Shown: positions 58,460 to 64,000 of the stretch, piece by piece
Position numbering within the stretch: position 1 is the first letter of the stretch
Layout of the letters: each line of letters starts with the position of its first letter
Assembly (NCBI GenBank): GCA_016841725.1
Contig: JAENYP010000006.1
Location: forward strand, 124,001-188,000
Length of the DNA: 64,000 nucleotides
Source of the DNA: Thermincola carboxydiphila
GTDB taxonomy: Bacteria; Bacillota; Thermincolia; Thermincolales; UBA2595
Reading direction: 5' to 3'
Notes under the pieces: generated by a model
Databases searched by the model: none
What the model was told of the DNA's origin: nothing
What the model saw: only the letters and a program-made list of their open reading frames with translations
Program-made: the position numbers and the translations under genes

Positions 58460-59338
58460 TTAAACTCTGTTGAAATATTTGTAAGCGGCTGAATTTCTAT
58501 AAAAGGATGGTGTCATACCCACCATCCTTTTAAATATTGTAGAAAAGTGAGTACGGTTAGCAAAACCGCATAAAAAACTTACTTCAGTAATGGAGTAACT
58601 CTTTGTTGCTAACAGACCTTTAGCTTTTTCAATTTTTAATTCTGTCAGGTACTCAAAAGGAGTTTTCCCGGTGTGCTTTTTAAATATACGTATAAAGTGA
58701 TAGGGGCTGTAGTTTACAAAAGATGCCAGATCATCCAGTGAAAAATCGGAACATAAGTGGCTTTGGAGAAATTCTTTGGCGCGTTTTATGGCCCTGATAT
58801 CACTATATTCTTTGGGTCTCGAATCATTTGAAAGATTGTTACTTACATTTCTTAATAGGCTGACTGTGATTTGTGAATTAAGACTCTGGAGAACAAATTC
58901 ATACCCAAGCTGCTTGTTTTCGGCCTCTTCCATAAATTGAAACACCAGTCTGCTTATGTTAGGGTGCATATTAAAGGAGCCGTTATTATAGAATATGCCG
59001 CTTTTTCCTGAAAGTAAGTGGGAAAATTCTTTCATATAATCGGTTTGAATAAAAATAGGTATAAAAGTCTCAACTGATTTTTCTTTATTAAACAGGTGAA
59101 CCTGATCGGGATTTACAGGAAAGATTTTTTGCTGTTCCAGGTGATATTTCTTTTTTTCTACCACGGCTACAGGCATATTCCTTGCAGGAAGCAGAAATTT
59201 ATAGCATCCAAATCCCTTGGGCTCTGAAAACACGTTTCTTGCTTTTAAAATAGTTATTTTATCGCTGGAATACGTCTTTACTATATTTGGAATATCCGGA
59301 GGAAACTCTGTAAATAATTCTGTGGAATATAGCTTCAT
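58460..59338 (-). CDS. AraC-family transcriptional regulator
   Basis: 292 residues. The N-terminal two thirds form a cupin-like sensing domain of the AraC group (HLEQQKIFPVNPDQVHLF). The C-terminal 100 residues hold the two helix-turn-helices: FSLDDLASFVNYSPYHFIRI and ITEVSFLCGFANRTHFSTIF, then MVGMTPSFYR. The gene is convergent with the propeller protein gene. Its targets are unknown. The upstream region (59339-59590) is shared with the divergent sensor kinase gene. Confidence 0.92.
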   Translation of the reverse strand: MKLYSTELFTEFPPDIPNIVKTYSSDKITILKARNVFSEPKGFGCYKFLLPARNMPVAVVEKKKYHLEQQKIFPVNPDQVHLFNKEKSVETFIPIFIQTDYMKEFSHLLSGKSGIFYNNGSFNMHPNISRLVFQFMEEAENKQLGYEFVLQSLNSQITVSLLRNVSNNLSNDSRPKEYSDIRAIKRAKEFLQSHLCSDFSLDDLASFVNYSPYHFIRIFKKHTGKTPFEYLTELKIEKAKGLLATKSYSITEVSFLCGFANRTHFSTIFKRMVGMTPSFYRNSAAYKYFNRV

Positions 59339-59495
59339 AGTATTCCCCTGAGATTCAGACTTAATATTAATACCATTATATAGTAATTATGAAAACAATC
59401 AAGCTAAAGTACACAACCATTAACAATCTAGAGCACTCAGCCATTAACAATAATAAAACGAATTAGTGAAATAGTGGCCGCCAATATGGTATAAT

Positions 59496-59533
59496 AATGG
59501 TGTATTTTGCCGAACAGGGCAAAATGCACCATT
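59496..59533 (+). repeat. 16-bp inverted repeat upstream of the sensor kinase gene
   Basis: AATGGTGTATTTTGCC and GGCAAAATGCACCATT (one mismatch) flank a 6-base loop. It begins directly after a TATAAT box (59490-59495) and is followed by acttttt. It may be a 5' leader hairpin or an attenuator of the kinase operon; it could also be an operator. Confidence 0.6.
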
Positions 59534-59590
59534 ACTTTTTCTAATCAGAATCGAATATATGCTAAAAGGCTGTAAATAAGGGGGGAGAAA

Positions 59591-61330
59591 ATGCAGTATC
59601 AGTATATTCCATACATCTGGCTCCTGATGGTGTCTGCAGTGATCTCCCTGTCCCTGGGCATATATGCACTGTCCAGGCGGCGCAATTCCAAAGGCGCTAT
59701 AAGCTTTATACTCAGCATGCTTGTGGTGACAATATGGTCTTTAGCCAATGCCCTGGAAATGTCAGCAACTGATTTTTCCACAAAGCTTTTCTGGGCTAAC
59801 GTGCAGTATTTCGCTTTTGGCTATTCCCCTGTTACCTTGCTGGCATTATGCCTGCAATTCACCGGTTATGACAGGTGGATTCAAAATAAAAGGATTTTGT
59901 GGTTTGCAATCATACCCACCATTACTATTATACTTATATGGACTGACGGAATGCATGGTTTGATGAGGTATGATATGCATATGGATTACAGCGGTTCCTT
60001 CCCGGTAATCGCGAAAAAATATGGGCCTGTTTTTTTCCTTCATGCGGTATACGCACATTCTTTAAATTTAGCCGCAGGGGTGATCCTTATTAGATCGCTA
60101 TTTTTCCGGAATACGGTTTACCGGAAACAGGCCGCTGCATTACTCATTGGATTATGTTTAATCGAATTACCGAATATCTTGTATATTTCCGGTATCAGCC
60201 CAGTGGAAAGGTTTGATATTACACCGATATTCATTGGACCTTCCGGCTTGGTGATTGCATGGGGTATTTTTCGGCTTAAGCTGTTGGATTTGGTGCCATT
60301 AGCGCGCACCACAGTTATTGAGACAATGGATGCAGGTGTGATGGTACTTGATTTACAGAACCGGGTATTGGACATCAATCCTGCCTTCGAAAAAATTGTT
60401 GGTTTATCTGCTTCCCAGATTTCGTCCCGGAGAGCAGACGAAGTCTGTGGTAAAATTCCCGAACTGGCTAAGGCTTGTATGGACAGCAGCATTACCCAAA
60501 CAGAGTTTTATTTAAACACAAAGGAAACAACACGGGTTTACGAGGTCCTGCTTTCTCCGCTTACCGACAGTAAGGGCATACTCATTGGGAGACTCGCAGT
60601 AACCTATGACATAACGGAAAAAAAACAGGCTCAGCAGGCATTTTTAAAGCAGCAGCGTAAGCTTGCTGTCATTCAGGAGAGAGAGCGGATGGCCAGGGAT
60701 ATGCATGACAATTTGGGCCAGGTGCTGGGGTTCATCAATCTTCAGGCACAGGGCATCAGGCAGGAATTAATAAACGCCGGCATAGAAATTACAACACATA
60801 AGCTTAACAAACTGGTAGATGCCACCCAAGCCGCTCATCATGAAATCAGGGAATATATTTGCAATGCCAGGAATGCAGCAAAATTGGAAAAGGATTTTAT
60901 TACTGAACTGGCTAAGGTTATTATCAGATTTGAGGAACAGACCGGCTTAAGAGTAAAGCCTGATATCCCTATTGATTTTACCGCCCAGGATCTGGAACCC
61001 AATGTCCAGCTTAGTGTACTTAACATTGTCAAAGAAGCTTTGAACAATATCGGGAAACATGCCGGAGCTGACCATGTAAAAATAGCCTTTTCACTTGCCC
61101 GGGAGGAGTTGTCTGCCGCCATAGAGGATGATGGCATGGGTTTTGATGTTTTTAATAGTCATAATGGGAATCAAACCAGGTTTGGATTGGACATAATGCG
61201 GGAGCGCGCGTTGGAGATAGGAGCTCAGCTGGACATTGAATCAACGCCGGGGAAAGGGAGCCGGATTGTTTTGCGTGTACCCATCAGCAAGGGGGAGGGG
61301 AATAGAGATGAAACTGATGTTGGCAGATGA
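59591..61330 (+). CDS. Sensor histidine kinase, NarL-type, with 7TM and PAS domains
   Basis: 579 residues; ATG after aaggggggag. About seven transmembrane helices lead (histidine-kinase 7TM region, residues 1-225). A PAS domain follows (TVIETMDAGVMVLDLQNRVL). HisKA_3 has H372 in ERMARDMHDNLGQ. HATPase_c has NIVKEALNNIGKHAGADHV and IEDDGMGFD. This is the NarX/DegS kinase class. It overlaps its response regulator by 23 bases, indicating coupled expression. Its signal is unknown. Confidence 0.92.
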   Translation: MQYQYIPYIWLLMVSAVISLSLGIYALSRRRNSKGAISFILSMLVVTIWSLANALEMSATDFSTKLFWANVQYFAFGYSPVTLLALCLQFTGYDRWIQNKRILWFAIIPTITIILIWTDGMHGLMRYDMHMDYSGSFPVIAKKYGPVFFLHAVYAHSLNLAAGVILIRSLFFRNTVYRKQAAALLIGLCLIELPNILYISGISPVERFDITPIFIGPSGLVIAWGIFRLKLLDLVPLARTTVIETMDAGVMVLDLQNRVLDINPAFEKIVGLSASQISSRRADEVCGKIPELAKACMDSSITQTEFYLNTKETTRVYEVLLSPLTDSKGILIGRLAVTYDITEKKQAQQAFLKQQRKLAVIQERERMARDMHDNLGQVLGFINLQAQGIRQELINAGIEITTHKLNKLVDATQAAHHEIREYICNARNAAKLEKDFITELAKVIIRFEEQTGLRVKPDIPIDFTAQDLEPNVQLSVLNIVKEALNNIGKHAGADHVKIAFSLAREELSAAIEDDGMGFDVFNSHNGNQTRFGLDIMRERALEIGAQLDIESTPGKGSRIVLRVPISKGEGNRDETDVGR

Positions 61331-61982
61331 CCATCCTTTATTCCTGGAAGGCCTGCAATACCTTCTGGAAACTCATGGTATTCAGGTTGCCGGTGTGGCC
61401 AAAGATGGTAAAGAAGCGGTTGTTCAAGCCCGGATGCTTCAGCCGGATATTATCCTGATGGATATTAAGATGCCTGTGTGCAGTGGAATGGATGCCTTGA
61501 AGCTGATTAAGGCGGAAATGCCTGAAATTAAAATTGTTATGCTGACAACTTCGGAGGAGGATGAAGATCTCTTTGATGCAGTCAAATATGGCGCCTCAGG
61601 ATACCTTTTGAAAAGCACTAATGCCCGGGAGCTTGTGGACATGCTGTCTGACCTGGAAAAAGGAGAGGTTCCTCTGTCACCGGGCCTGGGTATCCGGTTG
61701 TTAAAAGAATTCAAACCTAGTGGAGCATATGACAATAATGCCTCACCTCAAAGATCAGAGGAAGCTAAGAGGGTACAGCTTACCGAACGGCAGTTGGAAA
61801 TACTGGAAATGGTAGCCAGGGGGATAACCTATAAAGAAGCGGGGGATGCCCTGGGACTTACAGAACGGACTGTAAAATACCATATGGGAAGAATTATTGA
61901 GCTGCTGCAGCTGGAAAACCGGGCTCAGGTGATTGCCTACGCAGCCCGGATGGGACTGGTAAAGTACAGGACTCTTTCATAA
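61308..61982 (+). CDS. Response regulator, NarL/LuxR type
   Basis: 224 residues from ATG 61308 (MKLMLADDHPLFLEGL), which follows gggggaggg; the ORF-track start is in the kinase gene. The receiver has D52 in ILMDIKMP and T/K positions in place. The C-terminal GerE/LuxR helix-turn-helix is LTERQLEILEMVARGITYKEA followed by TERTVKYHMGRII. It should be phosphorylated by the upstream kinase. A terminator overlaps its stop. Confidence 0.94.
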   Translation: MKLMLADDHPLFLEGLQYLLETHGIQVAGVAKDGKEAVVQARMLQPDIILMDIKMPVCSGMDALKLIKAEMPEIKIVMLTTSEEDEDLFDAVKYGASGYLLKSTNARELVDMLSDLEKGEVPLSPGLGIRLLKEFKPSGAYDNNASPQRSEEAKRVQLTERQLEILEMVARGITYKEAGDALGLTERTVKYHMGRIIELLQLENRAQVIAYAARMGLVKYRTLS

Positions 61983-61999
61983 AGAGCTGTACTTTTTTT
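61961..61999 (+). terminator. Terminator of the NarL-type two-component operon
   Basis: AAGTACAG-ga-CTCTTT and AAAGAG-CTGTACTT form a long stem followed by T residues. It overlaps the last codons of the regulator. Confidence 0.85.
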
Positions 62000-62112
62000 A
62001 TTGGGATGACTGTACTTTGGTACATTGTTACAAAAGAGCGAAAAATATATAATTATGGTGAAATCTCTATATATAGTAGAGATTTTGTAGAATATTTGTT
62101 AGGGGGGATATC

Positions 62113-64000
62113 ATGAAGAGGAAAGCGTTGGTTTTTCTGCTATCTGCAGCAATGGTTATTGCCATGCTGCCCACAGGAGTATTTGCCGCAGAATTCTCTG
62201 ACATGCCAAATGACTGGTCCACACAAGCTCTTGAAAATGCAGTTGCAAACGGTTTGCTCACAGGGGCAGATGGAAAACTTATGCCAAAAGACAATTTAAC
62301 CAGGGCGCAAATGGCGGTGATTATCAACCGTGCCTTTGGCGCAGAGCATCAGGCTTCGTTAAACAGCTACACTGATGTGGCCTCCGGCGCGTGGTACTAT
62401 GCTGATATGGCCAAGGCGGTGCAGATGAAAACATTTGTCGGCAGCGGCGGCAGGTTGAATCCTGAAAGCAATATTACCCGCGAGGAAGCCTTTGTGGTGC
62501 TTGCCCGTGCCTTCGAGCTAACAGGCAGTGCAGACAGTACGCTTGACAGATTTGCGGACAAATCTGCCATTAGCAGTTGGGCCAAAGACGGCATTGCATC
62601 ACTTGCATCAGCAGGTTATGCTGCCGGCTCTAACGGCCGGCTGAATCCAAAGCAGAACATTACCCGGGCTGAATTCGCCCAGATTATGGACAACCTTTTA
62701 AAGAGCTACATCAAAACCGCAGGCACCTATACAGAGGTCTCAGATGGCAACGTCATGATTAACGCTGCCGAGGTAACCCTTAAAGATGTTACGGTAAAGG
62801 GCGATTTAATAATTGGTGACGGTGTCGGTGACGGTAATATTATTCTTGATAATGTCAAGGTAACGGGAAGAACGGTGGTTCGCGGCGGTGGCGTTAACTC
62901 CATAAGGATTATCGGAGGCAGCGAAATTGCCAGTGTGATTATATCCAAGGTTAACGGAAATGTCCGTGTCGTTACCGAGAGCGGCGCGATGGTAGAAGTA
63001 GTATATATTGATGATGGTAAAGATGATGTTGTTATCGAGGGTAATATTGGCAGTATCGAAGTTGCTGCTTCCAATGTTCCCGTTGTCATTCAAAACGCAG
63101 TGATTACAAGTGTGACAGTAACCGCCCCGGACGCAAGCCTCACTGTTGGCAGCGCCGCAACGGTAACTACGGTTTCTGTAACTCAGGCGGCCCAGGGTGC
63201 GACAATCACTGCGGGTAATGGTGCAACCATTACCAACGTCAACACAGCAGCTCCCAACACAACGGTTGGCGGTACAGGGACAGTCAAAAATGCAAACATA
63301 GAGGGAGATAACTCCAGTATAAATACGGTAGGGACAAAAATTGAGGTTGGTATAAATATAAGCGGTACCAAAGTTGTCGGTGAATCAGTTGTTGGGGGTA
63401 CAGCAGGTACATCGGTCTCCACCGGAGGTGTAGCTGCACCTTCCACAAGCAGTGGCAGCAGCGGTTCATCAAGTGTAGCTGTTGTTTCCATCAGTGTTAC
63501 CGGTGAAGGTGGTGCAGTCACTGTTGTCAATGGTGGTATCTTACAGCTGAATGTAGCTGTAGCGCCGGAGAATGCAACAGATAAGACGGTAACATGGAGT
63601 GTGGCAACATTAGTATACGGCACAGCAACAATTGACACAACCGGATTATTGACCGGGACCGGAGATGGGACGGTACTGGTAACAGCAGCTAATGATGCTT
63701 CCAGTGTGACAGGGACCTTGGAAGTTACAGTAGTTACAGTTGACAAAACTGCCCTCACAGCAGCAATTACAGCAGAAGTAGGAGCAGATCATGCGAACCC
63801 TGTATATGAGTTGACCCAGGCTGATTATACAGCAGAGAGCTGGACAGCATATACAGGTGCCATTACAGTAGCGTTAGCTGTTGAAGACAATGCAAGTGCA
63901 CTGCAGGCAGCAGTAGATGCAGCGGTGACCCCCATTGGGACTGCTAAAGCAGCACTGGTGTTTGCCGGACAGGCAGAGCTGAATACAGCGGTAGCTGAGG
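62113..64000 (+). CDS. SLH-domain surface protein with beta-helix and Ig-like parts (3' end outside window)
   Basis: Not in the ORF track because it has no stop before the window end. Start ATG 62113 after aggggggat. A signal peptide (MKRKALVFLLSAAMVIAMLP) is followed by three SLH domains to about residue 200 (FSDMPNDWSTQALENAVANG; YTDVASGAWYYADMAKAVQ; FADKSAISSWAKDGIASL). A beta-helix-like Val/Gly/Asn-rich part follows (VTLKDVTVKGDLIIGDGVGD). Then comes a Ser/Gly linker, a Big-type Ig-like domain (QLNVAVAPENATDKTVTWSV) and the start of an FIVAR-like helical unit (AALTA-type). SLH at the front rather than the end contrasts with the 42522 protein. Confidence 0.88.
   Translation, partial: MKRKALVFLLSAAMVIAMLPTGVFAAEFSDMPNDWSTQALENAVANGLLTGADGKLMPKDNLTRAQMAVIINRAFGAEHQASLNSYTDVASGAWYYADMAKAVQMKTFVGSGGRLNPESNITREEAFVVLARAFELTGSADSTLDRFADKSAISSWAKDGIASLASAGYAAGSNGRLNPKQNITRAEFAQIMDNLLKSYIKTAGTYTEVSDGNVMINAAEVTLKDVTVKGDLIIGDGVGDGNIILDNVKVTGRTVVRGGGVNSIRIIGGSEIASVIISKVNGNVRVVTESGAMVEVVYIDDGKDDVVIEGNIGSIEVAASNVPVVIQNAVITSVTVTAPDASLTVGSAATVTTVSVTQAAQGATITAGNGATITNVNTAAPNTTVGGTGTVKNANIEGDNSSINTVGTKIEVGINISGTKVVGESVVGGTAGTSVSTGGVAAPSTSSGSSGSSSVAVVSISVTGEGGAVTVVNGGILQLNVAVAPENATDKTVTWSVATLVYGTATIDTTGLLTGTGDGTVLVTAANDASSVTGTLEVTVVTVDKTALTAAITAEVGADHANPVYELTQADYTAESWTAYTGAITVALAVEDNASALQAAVDAAVTPIGTAKAALVFAGQAELNTAVAE

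Noticed and set aside
58500-58532. Strong hairpin (AAAAGGATGG...CCATCCTTTT) that looks like a bidirectional terminator
   Set aside because: Its left part lies inside the last codons of the AraC gene and encodes the conserved GMTPSFYR end, so the symmetry is at least partly coding. It may still act as a terminator for the convergent gene, but I did not list it.
61236-61307. N-terminal extension of the NarL-type regulator in the ORF track
   Set aside because: It is out-of-frame reading of the kinase gene; the ATG at 61308 gives the standard receiver start.

Overview
The window reads as a low-to-mid GC Bacillota genome, most likely a sporulating-type Clostridia (Peptococcaceae/Desulfotomaculum-like). 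The pointers are S-layer homology (SLH) proteins, copper-amine-oxidase-type stalk domains, several Uma2 (DUF820) proteins, strong purine-rich ribosome binding sites with frequent GTG/TTG starts, and many T-tailed terminators. The genus assignment is inference; no rRNA or tRNA gene was seen.

Layout. (1) Bases 1-7085 hold a type I-C CRISPR-Cas operon, cas3 (cut by the window edge)-cas5c-cas8c-cas7c-cas4-cas1-cas2, with genes touching or overlapping. (2) Bases 7086-17443 hold an AT-rich leader and one very large CRISPR array. By hand count it has 154 repeats and 153 spacers, with decay at the distal end, three duplicated spacers and three independent spacers that all encode the same peptide, LIEAGFISNPQ, a hallmark of Amidase_3 lysins. 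(3) Bases 17.6-22.2 kb are an accessory stretch with two paralogous Phd/RelE-type toxin-antitoxin pairs on opposite strands around a GH130 phosphorylase, a GT4 glycosyltransferase and a tiny winged-helix gene absent from the ORF track. (4) Bases 22.3-27.0 kb hold carB and, downstream of it, a PurF-like protein that lacks the catalytic N-terminal cysteine. (5) Bases 27.2-42.4 kb hold stalk-domain proteins, a decayed subtilase, a GntR-ABC transporter operon, a 1950-residue DUF4011/SF1 helicase with a transglutaminase-like front and a Vsr-like nuclease (possible defence gene), two Uma2 proteins with different DNA-binding heads, a diacylglycerol-kinase/permuted NlpC-P60 fusion, and the first 14 codons of a destroyed mscL. 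(6) Bases 42.5-49.5 kb hold a 1699-residue repeat-rich SLH protein, an SLH pseudogene and an MNT-HEPN toxin-antitoxin pair. (7) Bases 49.5-64.0 kb hold an SsuABC/ThiXYZ-like ABC importer, a hybrid two-kinase sensor with a SARP-type response regulator, a beta-propeller-like secreted protein, an AraC regulator, a NarL-type two-component pair, and an SLH/Ig-like surface protein that runs off the end.

How it fits together. The Cas operon and array form a complete-looking adaptive immune locus. The cas4-cas1-cas2 genes feed new spacers at the leader next to cas2; Cas5c should process the transcript; Cas5c/Cas8c/Cas7c form Cascade and Cas3 degrades targets. Downstream, the toxin-antitoxin pairs, Uma2 proteins, possible helicase defence gene and gene remnants look like an accessory zone with high turnover. 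The last third is mostly sensing and cell-surface display. Coordinates of alternative starts, the repeat count and all family assignments come from reading the sequence by eye; no database search was run.
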